This document shows, one piece after another, positions 17,736 to 26,336 of a stretch of 60,052 nucleotides of DNA; the stretch's first letter is position 1, and the number at the start of each line of letters is the position of its first letter. Source of the stretch: Bacillota bacterium (GTDB lineage Bacteria > Bacillota > Clostridia > Acetivibrionales > DTU013); assembly GCA_023435305.1 (NCBI GenBank), contig JAEYRV010000002.1, positions 1 through 60,052 on the forward strand, read 5' to 3'. Below the pieces are notes generated by a model. That model made no database searches, was not told the DNA's origin, and saw only the letters and a program-made list of their open reading frames with translations. A program made the translations under genes and the position numbers.

Positions 17736-18833
17736 ATGGCATTTTATAACTATCTTTTAATTGCTTTGTTGTTTATTTTAGTTGGTTTTCTGATTATATC
17801 TGTAAAACGGAAACTAATAAAAAAGGGCCGGTTAAAAAGAACTATAAATGTGTTTGCAACTATTATCATTGTTTTTATAACATGCGCAGTTGTCTTGTTT
17901 CCCAATTTAAAAAGCATTCAAACCACAGGGGAATACTCTTATACTTTTAGTATACTGGAATTGACTGATAAATCACGCATTGATGAGCATAAAACCGATG
18001 GCAGTCATCGGAAAATGTCTGTGCTTGTTTATTATCCACGTGATGACGAAATTGTAAGCAATTCCTGTCCTTTGATTGTATTTTCCCACGGTGGTATTTC
18101 AACTAAAACAAGCAATCTTTCACTTTATAAAGAACTTGCAAGCCATGGCTATGTGGTTGCCAGCATCGACCATACCTATCATGCGCTCAATACGGAAATA
18201 GACGGGGAGAAAATACATATCGATTTTGAATATATTAAAGAACTTAATGAGGAAGATTCCCATTTGGACATAGAAAATTCTTATGCGTGTTTTCAAAGGT
18301 GGATGAAGCTTCGTACCGATGATATTAATTTTGTGATTGACACATTCATTGAAAAATCCATGAATGAAAGTAATTCGTTCTATCAACTAATTGATGCAAA
18401 TAGAATCGGTGTTGCTGGGCATTCCCTCGGCGGATCTGCTGCACTCGGAGTTGCGAGACAACGCAGCGACATTAATGCGGTGATTGCGTTAGAGTCTCCC
18501 TATATGTGCGATATTACGGGAGTTGTCGGAAATGAATTTACATGGAATACAGAACCCTACCGGTGTGCAGTTATGAACATCTATAGTGACAGTGGTTTCC
18601 CTTTGATTACAACTGACAACAAATATGTACAGAACAAAAATCATTTGCTCAATCAAGGAAATATTGGGTATTATTACATAGAAGGCAGTAACCATTATAC
18701 ATTGACAGATTTAGTCAGGACATCGCCAATTTTATGTGCGCTGCTTGGCGGAGGGTATAAAAAATCAGGATACGATATTCTGAAGTTAATAAACCAAAAG
18801 AGCCTTGCCTTCTTTGATGAATATCTAAGATGA
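17736..18833 (+). CDS. Membrane-anchored alpha/beta hydrolase (PAF-acetylhydrolase/dienelactone-hydrolase-like)
   Basis: A 365-aa protein with two N-terminal membrane helices (~5-25 and ~38-58) and an extracellular alpha/beta-hydrolase domain. The oxyanion-hole region is FSHGG (~115), the nucleophile elbow GHSLGG (~228) and a candidate catalytic His lies in EGSNHYTL (~310). A GGGGGA site precedes ATG 17736. Its stop lies about 100 bp before the response regulator and it is probably part of the same locus; substrate unknown, most likely an ester or small peptide at the cell surface. Confidence 0.75.
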   Translation: MAFYNYLLIALLFILVGFLIISVKRKLIKKGRLKRTINVFATIIIVFITCAVVLFPNLKSIQTTGEYSYTFSILELTDKSRIDEHKTDGSHRKMSVLVYYPRDDEIVSNSCPLIVFSHGGISTKTSNLSLYKELASHGYVVASIDHTYHALNTEIDGEKIHIDFEYIKELNEEDSHLDIENSYACFQRWMKLRTDDINFVIDTFIEKSMNESNSFYQLIDANRIGVAGHSLGGSAALGVARQRSDINAVIALESPYMCDITGVVGNEFTWNTEPYRCAVMNIYSDSGFPLITTDNKYVQNKNHLLNQGNIGYYYIEGSNHYTLTDLVRTSPILCALLGGGYKKSGYDILKLINQKSLAFFDEYLR

Positions 18834-18864
18834 TATATGAACACTTAAAATGATATACGTTCAC
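18830..18864 (+). promoter_or_regulatory. Two direct repeats upstream of response regulator gene
   Basis: Two 15-bp copies of ATGATATAyGwwCAC begin at 18830 and 18850, exactly two helical turns apart, and overlap the stop of the hydrolase gene. They are candidate binding sites for the response regulator encoded 70 bp downstream. This is a positional inference. Confidence 0.35.
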
Positions 18865-18933
18865 GAAGATTGCAGCCGTTTTGTTAACACGATAAACAAC
18901 GGAGCATTATGAGCGGGAGGTGCTAAAAACTAT

Positions 18934-19635
18934 ATGAAAATCCTAATCGCAGACGACGAGGCTGACATTCGAAACCTGGTTAAAATAAGCCTTGAAGAAA
19001 ACGGATACACCGTTCTATCAGCGCAGAACGGCAAAGAAGCGCTCGATTTGCTATTGTCAGAGGACATACATCTGGCTATTCTCGACGTAATGATGCCGGT
19101 TATGGATGGCTTCAATCTTCTGCGCAAAATACGGGAGTACAACACTATTCCTGTCATCATGTTGACCGCGAGGACTGACGATATGGACAAGGTGCTTGGG
19201 TTGGGGCTCGGCGCAGATGATTATCTCTCAAAGCCCTTCTCGGTCTCCGAGCTGATTGCGCGTGTAGGCGCGCAGCTACGCCGCAGCAACGAATATCTGC
19301 CGCCGAGAGAAAAATCCGTTACTACCGTTACATATGGGAATTTGTCGATAGATAGAGAAAAATGCTGCGCCTTTAAGGACGGAGAGCCCATCGAGCTTGG
19401 TGCGAAGGAATATAAGCTCCTTTTGTATTTCATGGAAAATCCGGAGCGGGTTTTCACTAAGCGGCAGCTATATCATGCCGTATGGGAGGAAGATTACTAT
19501 TACGATGACAATACTATCATGGTGCATATCAGTCGTATCCGCAGCCGCATTGAGGACGATCCGCAGAAGCCAAAGTACCTGAAAACCATTCGCGGTATCG
19601 GATATAAACTGCATTACATTGGTGAAAAGCCATGA
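18934..19635 (+). CDS. OmpR-family response regulator
   Basis: A 233-aa two-component regulator. The receiver domain (1-118) has the acidic pocket DDE (7-9), phospho-acceptor Asp51 in AILDVMMP, Thr in LTAR and Lys100 in SKPF. The C-terminal winged helix (~130-230) ends in HISRIRSRIEDDP and IRGIGYKL, typical of OmpR/PhoB. GGGAGG stands 12 bases before ATG 18934, which is slightly long. The next gene, its histidine kinase, overlaps by 4 bp (ATGA). Confidence 0.93.
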   Translation: MKILIADDEADIRNLVKISLEENGYTVLSAQNGKEALDLLLSEDIHLAILDVMMPVMDGFNLLRKIREYNTIPVIMLTARTDDMDKVLGLGLGADDYLSKPFSVSELIARVGAQLRRSNEYLPPREKSVTTVTYGNLSIDREKCCAFKDGEPIELGAKEYKLLLYFMENPERVFTKRQLYHAVWEEDYYYDDNTIMVHISRIRSRIEDDPQKPKYLKTIRGIGYKLHYIGEKP

Positions 19636-21014
19636 AAAGTAAATTGTCGAGTCAATTCTTAAGAAATTTTTGGGTAATCTTTTTACTGACAATCCTTGCT
19701 ACGGCTCTTGCGTTTGTACTATTATCCGTTGTGAGCGAATTGATTTCAGGTTCTCTTGCAAAAAGTCGGTATTCAGCGAGTGGGATCATCAAAGAAGATT
19801 ATAATCAGATTGACGCATCCGCTGTCGTGGAGAACGGCGGTGGCGTTCAAATTGTTGACAAGGAATACCGTGTTGTTTATTCGCACGGGGTCGACACCAT
19901 CGGAAAAGATCAACTGACCATCCAGGATTTTACCACGTTTTTAACAGAAAGTAAGAGCAAGCCTTACCATTATGATATTATTTATCAACCAAAAGGTGAG
20001 TTTTGGTTGATTGTTACCTTCCCGACCTCAATACGCCTTGATTTTAAGCTGGTACATAATAAAGATGCTTCCACCGGCGATTTCAAACAGGCAGCCGGAG
20101 CAATTGCCTTTGTGGTGCTGAGCTATTTGCTCATTCTTGCACTTTTCACTTTTATCTATTCAAGGATTACTGCTGCAAGGATTACGGTGCCCCTGAAGAA
20201 ACTCTGCGACGGCACCAGGCTTTTACGGGAGGGCGATTATTCCGCACGGGTAGATTTGCGCCTGAAAAACGAATTTGCCGAATTGCAGAATACTTTTAAC
20301 GAAATGGCTGCACGTATTGAATATGAGATCGCCCTGCGCCAAAAGTCGGAGGAGGATAGGAGAAGGTTGATTCTCGACATTTCTCACGACCTTAAGAATC
20401 CCCTTTCAAGTATACAAGGTTATGCCGAGATGCTTTGTCAAAAATCAGAATCACCGGAACTGACAGTAATTCATCAAAACAGTCAGCGTGCAAACCGACT
20501 GCTCAACGAACTGTTTGAGCTATCCAAAATGGATAGCCCTGATTTTGCATTAAAGCCGGTTAAAACAGACATCTGTGAAACTCTGCGACAGATATGCGCT
20601 GAGATTGTGCCTCAGTTGGAAAGCACTAATTTTAAATATGAATTCAATATTCCTGAGGACAGTATTTACGTTATGCTGGACACCGGCCACTTTGGGCGCA
20701 TCATTCAAAATCTTACGGACAACGCTGTGCGGTATAATCCAAAGGGTACAACCATTTCCGTCAGCCTGACGGTTCAAAACAAGACGGTTGTAATTTACTT
20801 CAACGATGACGGAGTCGGCATTCCCTCACATCTCGTACATGATATTTTCAAGCCCTTTGTGCGTGTGGATGATTCACGCAATTCCCAAACTGGCGGCAGC
20901 GGGCTTGGACTTTCCATTGCCCAAAAAATTTCACAGGCGCATGGAGGGAATCTGATTTTGTGTGAAGACGGCAACAAAGGCTGTAATTTCAAGATAACAA
21001 TCCCAATAATTTAA
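19632..21014 (+). CDS. Sensor histidine kinase, HAMP type
   Basis: A 460-aa membrane kinase. Transmembrane helices at ~13-36 and ~155-177 flank an extracellular sensor of about 115 residues. A HAMP linker (~178-232) leads to the HisKA domain with His252 in DISHDLKNPLSS, then the ATPase with N box NLTDNAVRYN, G1 DDGVGIP, F box FKPFVRVDDS and G2 GGSGLGLSIA. All catalytic motifs are intact. The architecture matches BaeS/VanS-like kinases that sense envelope stress or antibiotics; the signal here is unknown. Translationally coupled to the response regulator. Confidence 0.93.
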   Translation: MKSKLSSQFLRNFWVIFLLTILATALAFVLLSVVSELISGSLAKSRYSASGIIKEDYNQIDASAVVENGGGVQIVDKEYRVVYSHGVDTIGKDQLTIQDFTTFLTESKSKPYHYDIIYQPKGEFWLIVTFPTSIRLDFKLVHNKDASTGDFKQAAGAIAFVVLSYLLILALFTFIYSRITAARITVPLKKLCDGTRLLREGDYSARVDLRLKNEFAELQNTFNEMAARIEYEIALRQKSEEDRRRLILDISHDLKNPLSSIQGYAEMLCQKSESPELTVIHQNSQRANRLLNELFELSKMDSPDFALKPVKTDICETLRQICAEIVPQLESTNFKYEFNIPEDSIYVMLDTGHFGRIIQNLTDNAVRYNPKGTTISVSLTVQNKTVVIYFNDDGVGIPSHLVHDIFKPFVRVDDSRNSQTGGSGLGLSIAQKISQAHGGNLILCEDGNKGCNFKITIPII

Positions 21015-21064
21015 GATTAATTTAAGGTTCGTTTCAGCTGTATGACAGGTTCAATTGCTATGAT
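21011..21064 (+). promoter_or_regulatory. Candidate response-regulator box and promoter
   Basis: Directly after the kinase stop, TTAAG at 21011 and TTAAGG at 21022 are repeated 11 bp apart, the spacing used by OmpR-family dimers. A TATGAT -10 lies at 21059-21064 with no good -35, as expected for an activated promoter. AGCTGTAT and ATACAGCT further on also form a hairpin before T's (to ~21095), which might attenuate transcription. It would drive the methyltransferase, hydrolase and lipoprotein genes. Confidence 0.4.
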
Positions 21065-21151
21065 AGTAATGGATCTGAAATACAGCTAATTTTTTTATGA
21101 AACTTATTACAAGTACGAAATTTGAACCTAAAAATTGTTGAGGTGATATGT

Positions 21152-21700
21152 ATGAAGCACGAACCATCTCGTTTTGAGATGTTTCTGACAAGGCTCGCAT
21201 TTCTCTTTTATGGTAAGTCTGTCTACAAGATATTTGCAGACCGTCTGCCACTTAACGGAAATGAGCGGGTGCTTGATTTTGGGTGCGGCATGGGAACGGT
21301 TGCACACTATACCGCAAGAAGGCTTACTCACGGACATATAACCTGCCTTGATATTTCCGAGCGGTGGTTAAAAATCTGCCGAAAAACCCTGCGAGGGTTT
21401 TCAAACGCAGACTTTGTTCACGCAGAAACACTGATACTTCCGGCGGATAGTTTTGATTTGGTCTACTGCCACTTCGTTTTGCACGATGTTGCAGAAGACG
21501 CATTGGGGAAGGTTGTCCCTGCGCTGGCAAAGTCACTCAAATCAGGAGGCGCGCTTGTATTCCGAGAACCGTTGAATGAAGCAGAAAAGCTTGATTTTAT
21601 AAAGCGGCTGATGCTTCAAAATGAATTATCCCTCAGGGACAGCCGAATCATTGATGTTCCGCTGATGGGCAACGCTCTTGAGAGCGTCTATATAAAATAG
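21152..21700 (+). CDS. Class I SAM-dependent methyltransferase
   Basis: A 182-aa methyltransferase of the UbiE/type-11 kind. Motif I is VLDFGCGMGTVAHY (~38), the acidic residue after strand 2 is in CLDISERW, and the post-II region SFDLVYCHFVLHDV fits. The C-terminus is short for the family. ATG 21152 follows AGGTGA; an upstream TTG in frame (21122) is not needed. The next gene follows after 17 bp. Substrate unknown; the setting with a sensor kinase and two surface hydrolases hints at modification of a lipid or a small toxic compound. Confidence 0.8.
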   Translation: MKHEPSRFEMFLTRLAFLFYGKSVYKIFADRLPLNGNERVLDFGCGMGTVAHYTARRLTHGHITCLDISERWLKICRKTLRGFSNADFVHAETLILPADSFDLVYCHFVLHDVAEDALGKVVPALAKSLKSGGALVFREPLNEAEKLDFIKRLMLQNELSLRDSRIIDVPLMGNALESVYIK

Positions 21701-21717
21701 TAATTGGAGGCTAGGTT

Positions 21718-22911
21718 ATGTTTTATATCATATTGTTTTTTATTTTGATCGTTGTAACGGTCATTACACTCGCATTTGGGTTATTTCAGTTGCTCTTTCG
21801 CATCATAGCACAGATTCGAAATAAAGCAAATCCCAAGCAGCTTACCCGACTGAAAAGGACAGCATTATTCTTTGCCGTAGTGATGGCGATAAACTTCGGG
21901 CTGATCGCAATTTCGCAGTTCACCGCATCAACACCCCGTATTATAGATGAAAGCGGAAATACACCTGCAAATAGCATCGCGGAACTGACAGAGCTTGAGC
22001 TAAATGGCAGAAAGCAATGGATAAGCATGAGAGGATGGGATAAAAATGCGCCGGTCCTGCTTTTTTTGGCAGGTGGCCCCGGCGGCACGCAGATGGCAGC
22101 AGTTCGTCATGAACTGGCAGAGCTTGAAAAGCATTTTGTGGTGGTAAACTGGGATCAGCCGGGCTCCGGCAAGTCTTACTACGCTGAAAAGATACAAAAC
22201 ATCACCATTGACACATACATTCAAGACGGTTACGCCCTGACAGAGTATTTAAAAGGGCGCTTTTCACAGGAAAAAATCTATTTGATCGGTGAATCTTGGG
22301 GCAGTGCGTTAGGGATTTTCTTGGTGGATAAATATCCGCAGTCTTACCATTCCTTAATTGGCACGGGACAGATGATCGATTTTGCAGAAACCGAGCGGAT
22401 GGATTATACCAAGGCTATGGAAATTGCTGAAAATAATGGAGATACTGCTCTCGTAAAAAAGCTCAAGGCAAACGGTGAGCCGCCCTACTACGGTAAACAT
22501 GTTACATGGAAGAGCGCGGTATATCTTAATTACCTCAGTTCGTATATGGCGAGGAATCCTGATATCCAAAACCCCGGTTACAATACCTTAAGGGATATCG
22601 GATCTTCTGAATATGGATTGCTTGATAAAATCAATTTTTTCCGCGGAGTAATAAACACTTTTAATGATGTGTATCAGCAGCTTTACGATATTGACCTAAG
22701 AGCTGATTACACAAAGCTGGATGTGCCTGTCTACTTCTTCTTGGGACGGCATGATGTTAATGCTCCTGTGGGACTCGTTGAGGAATATGAGCGGGTGCTT
22801 AACGCGCCAGATAAAGGGATTATATGGTTTGAGCATTCCGGGCACAGCCCATGGATTAATGAGCGAGATAAATTTATCGAGGAGGTCATGTCATGCTTTT
22901 TAGGAAATTAA
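21718..22911 (+). CDS. Membrane alpha/beta hydrolase, prolyl aminopeptidase-like (S33)
   Basis: A 397-aa protein with two N-terminal membrane segments (~3-25 and ~45-65) and a hydrolase domain. Signature residues are GGPGGTQM (oxyanion region, ~120), GESWGSALG (nucleophile Ser, ~195), the Asp in GRHDVNAP (~343) and His in HSGHSPW (~377). These match peptidase family S33 (proline iminopeptidase group), but with a membrane anchor. The stop overlaps the next start by 19 bp. It may process a peptide or ester at the outer face of the membrane. Confidence 0.8.
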   Translation: MFYIILFFILIVVTVITLAFGLFQLLFRIIAQIRNKANPKQLTRLKRTALFFAVVMAINFGLIAISQFTASTPRIIDESGNTPANSIAELTELELNGRKQWISMRGWDKNAPVLLFLAGGPGGTQMAAVRHELAELEKHFVVVNWDQPGSGKSYYAEKIQNITIDTYIQDGYALTEYLKGRFSQEKIYLIGESWGSALGIFLVDKYPQSYHSLIGTGQMIDFAETERMDYTKAMEIAENNGDTALVKKLKANGEPPYYGKHVTWKSAVYLNYLSSYMARNPDIQNPGYNTLRDIGSSEYGLLDKINFFRGVINTFNDVYQQLYDIDLRADYTKLDVPVYFFLGRHDVNAPVGLVEEYERVLNAPDKGIIWFEHSGHSPWINERDKFIEEVMSCFLGN

Positions 22912-23324
22912 TTAATAGAAGGAGTGCGGGCAAGATGAGTATAGCCATCTTTTCAGGAGTTCTAACCTTACTGTTTATTTTTACCCTTTCGGCTTGTATC
23001 GGCGCAAAAGGCAGTATTGTGATTCTTGAGAATGGGCGAGGAACGGGCTTCACAATGGATTTAAAGGAATATAATTCTAAAAGCAAGTGTGAATTATCTC
23101 TTGTTAAGGGTGATGTGGTACAAGTGGAGATAGAATGTAAGGAGGGCGAAATTGCTCTTATGGTAAGCGGCAAAAACGGTAGCGAACCGTATACGGGAAA
23201 CAACCTTAAATCAGGTATTTTCACTGTAACAGTACCAGAAACGGATGAATATATAATGCGAATAACTGGTAAAAATGCAACTGGACAGGTTATGATTAAA
23301 AACGTGGGAAGCGCAGTCGAATAG
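22893..23324 (+). CDS. Small lipoprotein
   Basis: A 143-aa protein with a signal peptide (~15-34) ending in the lipobox TLSAC (Cys35). The mature part, ~108 residues, is beta-rich (KGDVVQVEIECKEGEIALMVSG) and probably a single sandwich domain. The first ATG (22893) overlaps the hydrolase gene; a later ATG at 22935 (MSIAIFSG) after an AAGG site is an alternative that keeps the signal peptide. Function unknown; it closes the two-component locus. Confidence 0.7.
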   Translation: MLFRKLINRRSAGKMSIAIFSGVLTLLFIFTLSACIGAKGSIVILENGRGTGFTMDLKEYNSKSKCELSLVKGDVVQVEIECKEGEIALMVSGKNGSEPYTGNNLKSGIFTVTVPETDEYIMRITGKNATGQVMIKNVGSAVE

Positions 23325-23454
23325 ACGATTGTTATTTATCGCAAATTTAAATGCCAGCTACTGCCCTTGAATAAGAGATTACGGGAGAAAAATATAGTTA
23401 GTCTGTTGACAGATAATCCTGCAATAAATAAATCTTCCTTATATTAAGACGAGC

Positions 23455-23495
23455 AAGGCAACCTACGTTGTAATTTCGTAGAGTGCCTCGTTCTT
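23455..23495 (+). terminator. Hairpin, probable terminator
   Basis: AGGCA-ac-CTACG pairs with CGTAG-ag-TGCCT, followed by a T-rich CGTTCTTTATC. A related hairpin occurs at 26005-26046. It probably ends the lipoprotein operon. Between 23325 and 23550 nothing else was seen. Confidence 0.5.
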
Positions 23496-23550
23496 TATCG
23501 GGCTTGTTCATTAACATCAACCGTCACGCCCGATTTAAATTCCACAGTAA

Positions 23551-23715
23551 ATTTGTCCTCATAAGGCGCTGGAGCTTCAAAGGCTCAAGAATCAGGCACA
23601 TAAGATCCCGCCGAAGATTAGGGTATTCTCTTTTATCATGCTGATGTGCTTTCTCTTGACCTATCTTGTCATTATCGCCATGGAGATTTTAAGCTCCATC
23701 GGCACAATGTTTTAG
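23551..23715 (+). pseudogene. C-terminal tail of a lost membrane protein
   Basis: An open frame of 54 codons, bounded upstream by a stop at 23548, ends MFLLTYLVIIAMEILSS-like: a basic stretch (LELQRLKNQAHKIPPKIR) then one membrane helix and a stop at 23713. It runs straight into the ribosome site of the next pilus-like gene. This looks like the end of a gene of a Tad-type secretion locus whose 5' part has been deleted. Confidence 0.45.
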
Positions 23716-23729
23716 AAGGAGGTGCGGAT

Positions 23730-24125
23730 GTGTTGAAGCTACTAAGTAGCAAACGTGGTGAGGGGTATATCGACGTGGCGGTGCTGATGTTGTGCGTGAT
23801 GCTTGTTATCGCCTTAGCAGTGAGTGTACTTCCGGTGTTCGTAACAAAAAATAAGCTGGATACTTACGCTTCTGAACTCTGCCGGGAGGCGGAGATTGCC
23901 GGTCGCGTAGGCAACGAAACCACCCTTCGGGCACAGGTTCTCACCGAAAAGACAGGACTTGCTCCAAATATTTCTTGGTCGAAAAACGGAAGGCTCCAGC
24001 TTAACGAGGAGTTCACTGTGACCGTAACAGTTCAAACCGACATCGGCATATTCGGCGGCTTCGGGAGCTTCCCTGTTACCCTGAAGGCAGAGGCCAGCGG
24101 CAAGAGCGAGGTGTATTGGAAATGA
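23730..24125 (+). CDS. DUF4320-like pilus-locus protein
   Basis: A 131-aa protein beginning LLSSKRGEGYIDVAVLML, a class-III-pilin-like N-terminus: short basic leader, Gly-Glu, then one hydrophobic helix (~14-34) and an extracytoplasmic part. It resembles DUF4320 proteins of Tad-like pilus loci on clostridial mobile elements. GTG 23730 is preferred: AAGGAGG lies seven bases before and earlier in-frame codons overlap the fragment upstream. Coupled (ATGA) to the next gene. The secretion ATPase and membrane platform are missing from the window, so it may be non-functional. Confidence 0.65.
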   Translation: MLKLLSSKRGEGYIDVAVLMLCVMLVIALAVSVLPVFVTKNKLDTYASELCREAEIAGRVGNETTLRAQVLTEKTGLAPNISWSKNGRLQLNEEFTVTVTVQTDIGIFGGFGSFPVTLKAEASGKSEVYWK

Positions 24126-24673
24126 AATTTGGCAGGATTTGTGATATACTAAGTAGCAAAAGAGGTACGTCCTTTCCGCTTGTCGTAGCTGTTACTCTTG
24201 CGATCGTGATTGTTTTCTGCGGCATTTCTGAAACCATACGACTGATGATTTTAGCCCAGGGTGTCCGGGATGCTGTACAGTCTGCAGTTATCTCGACAAT
24301 CAACGACAATTACGATAATGTGTATCACGGTGTGCGGGAAGGATACAGCGGCGCATATCAGACCGGCGCTTCCGACTTTGAGGAAAGCTTGGATTACGGC
24401 GATGTGTATGGCAGGCTGGATCAGCTGCTTGGGCTCCGAAGAGAAAACGGATATCATGTAAGGTATGCCGGAGATGACGTTGAGTTTCGGCTGTCCGGTC
24501 TCTCAATTGACATTGACAATATGCCTCTAGCTCCAGCGAATCCCGATAATTCCAAAGGCCTGCTGGCCGATGCGGCCATAAGGCTGGAGGTTCCGGTATC
24601 TTTTGGCGGGAAAGCCCTGCCACCCATGGTGATTAATCTCAGGGTAAAGGCAAAGTATATACCAATATTTTGA
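24122..24673 (+). CDS. Pilin-like/TadE-type membrane protein
   Basis: A 183-aa protein with the same LSSKRGTSFPLVVAV leader-plus-helix start as its neighbour (helix ~17-38), and an external domain with MILAQGVRDAVQSAV, typical of TadE/TadF minor pilins. ATG 24122 overlaps the preceding stop. Likely cleaved by a prepilin peptidase, which is not in the window. Confidence 0.6.
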   Translation: MKFGRICDILSSKRGTSFPLVVAVTLAIVIVFCGISETIRLMILAQGVRDAVQSAVISTINDNYDNVYHGVREGYSGAYQTGASDFEESLDYGDVYGRLDQLLGLRRENGYHVRYAGDDVEFRLSGLSIDIDNMPLAPANPDNSKGLLADAAIRLEVPVSFGGKALPPMVINLRVKAKYIPIF

Positions 24674-24765
24674 CATTTTCGGATTAGCAATAGACTTCCG
24701 AAAGCTTTTGTAGTATGGTGTGTCATTGAAGAGATACATCAAACTTATATGAGGAGGTATCCATA

Positions 24766-25338
24766 ATGAAACTAACAGACAAAGCAAAAAAGCGCTTTAT
24801 CATCGCCGCACTTGGCGTGGTGTGCGTAGTTCTTGTTATAGCAATAATATCACAGTTTAAGACAGAGGAACCCAAAGATGCATCAGTCCAGTCTTCCTCC
24901 ACGGTATCGGATGCAATCAGCCCCGGTACAGTAATTCCGGTGCTATCTGCAGATCCGATCAAGACACCGGAGGTAACCGTACCGCCCATCGAACCGACTG
25001 AGGCTTCTACCAAGCCTGCAGACAGCGGAGATTCCACTGGTACCGAGCAGAGCATACAGGCGGAGGTAACTAAGCCTACCCAGCCGCCGCAGGAGCTAAA
25101 GACCGATCCGTCCAAAACACCGGATGGTGAGAAAGTGGACACAGTAAAGCCAGTGGAGCATGACAAGGTGACAAAGCCGGAAAATACATCACCTTCGGAG
25201 CCGAAATCCGGAGATAAAAACGAAAAAGGCCAGGTCTAGGTGCCGGGATTCGGATGGGTGGATGACAGCGGACCAAATAAAGGGATTACTGTCGACGGAG
25301 AAGGAGATATAAATAAGCAAGTTGGAAACATGGATTAA
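24766..25338 (+). pseudogene. DUF6550-like membrane protein with in-frame TAG
   Basis: The intact reading frame gives 157 aa (24766-25239): one N-terminal membrane helix (~10-28) and a long Pro/Thr/Glu-rich linker. The same frame continues past TAG at 25237-25239 for 32 codons, with VPGFGWVDDSGPN and a stop at 25336. That segment is the conserved end of this family (usually preceded by a Tyr), so TAC probably became TAG. The truncated product lacks the conserved C-terminus. A GAGGAGG site precedes the start. Confidence 0.65.
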
Positions 25339-25354
25339 AGCCTGAAAAAAGCGA

Positions 25355-25384
25355 AAAGCATCGTGGTAATACGGTGCTTTTTTT
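25355..25384 (+). terminator. Rho-independent terminator
   Basis: AAAGCAtCG pairs with CGgTGCTTT around an eight-base loop, followed by T's. It ends the pilus-like gene group. Confidence 0.7.
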
Positions 25385-25405
25385 GCTGTCTATAGGAGGC
25401 ATTGA

Positions 25406-25876
25406 ATGAAAAAAAGAATAAGCATTTTTATGGCATTGGTTTTGTTGCTGACACTTTTGACTCCCTTGACTGCCTATGCTGAAGGCGAAGGGAATATTGA
25501 TAACGGCGGAGGCGGAATGGGTAATGGCAGCGACGAAAACTACTGGAATGGAGGGGACGAGGCCGTCCGGATTACGGTTGTACGAGCCAGTGACAGAATA
25601 CCTGTAACGCCGCCGGTTGATTTCACCAATAAGACGCCGCCAAACACAATTGTTCATTTTGGGAAAGTAAGCAAGCTGCAATATAAAAACGGTGCCAGCT
25701 TAAGTGTTAAAATGAACGGATATACATACATCAATCCGGTGCAGCCAATGCCGCGCATTATCAGCACCGGCAGTGGACAATCCAGCATTGATGAAATCAA
25801 ACGGTATTTCTGTTCAGAATATACTTTGATGCGTATAGCCGATGTTACGGGTATGAACTATAACGTTCTCATATGA
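25406..25876 (+). pseudogene. Secreted protein, C-terminally truncated
   Basis: 156 aa with a clear signal peptide (MKKRISIFMALVLLLTLLT, cleavage near AYA-EG), a Gly/Asn-rich start and a region containing DFTNKTPPN and GYTYINPVQPMPRI. Proteins with this N-terminus on clostridial conjugative elements are normally several hundred residues longer; here the frame ends at MNYNVLI, 12 bp before a transposon-end-like motif. Good ribosome site (AGGAGG). Probably truncated by rearrangement. Confidence 0.5.
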
Positions 25877-25887
25877 TAAATGTTTTG

Positions 25888-25901
25888 GTGGTATTGATGT
25901 C
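25888..25901. repeat. GTGGTATTGATGTC motif (transposon-end-like)
   Basis: Second of three same-orientation copies in the window (others at 17428 and 32873). It lies immediately after the truncated secreted protein, consistent with a rearrangement point. The rest of 25902-26004 holds no gene. Confidence 0.4.
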
Positions 25902-26004
25902 AAGGGTGGATAAATAGAAAGCTCAAAATGCAATCGGATTAAAGACCAGTTCTAAAGAAGTAGCTGGTGTTGGTATAAAGCCGGAATTTTTCATCCTAAC
26001 TATT

Positions 26005-26046
26005 AAGGCACCCAACGTTCAAATTCATGTAGAGTGCCTCGTTTTT
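26005..26046 (+). terminator. Hairpin, probable terminator
   Basis: AGGCAC pairs with GTGCCT around a 22-base loop, then CGTTTTTCT. It is a diverged copy of the hairpin at 23455. Confidence 0.45.
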
Positions 26047-26117
26047 CTAAACATTATTCTTCCTTATTCACTTAATACTGTCTTTTGTACCTGTTACGGA
26101 GTAGAGTTTCTTCTGTA

Positions 26118-26269
26118 ATGAAAGACAAAGCGAAGAAGGTTACAGAACTGCTCAAGATACACACGGGATATTGGATTACTCTAAATCAGGGCAAAACATT
26201 ACCTATTCGATAGCCAATCATCGTGTTGAGGCAGTTATAGATGTGCTCAAAGAATATTATTGCAATTAA
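26118..26269 (+). pseudogene. Degenerate regulator-like fragment
   Basis: MKDKAKKVTELLK reads from ATG 26118, and after a one-base shift near 26155 the frame THGILDYSKSGQNITYSIANHRVEAVIDVLKEYYCN runs to TAA 26267. The second part resembles the wing and last helix of ArsR-like winged-helix proteins. It is too short and shifted to be functional; identification is weak. Confidence 0.3.
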
Positions 26270-26336
26270 TAAATGAAACAAGAACAAACAGAATAACAGA
26301 CATATGTTATTAGGTATCGATTGGAGGACGGGTTTT

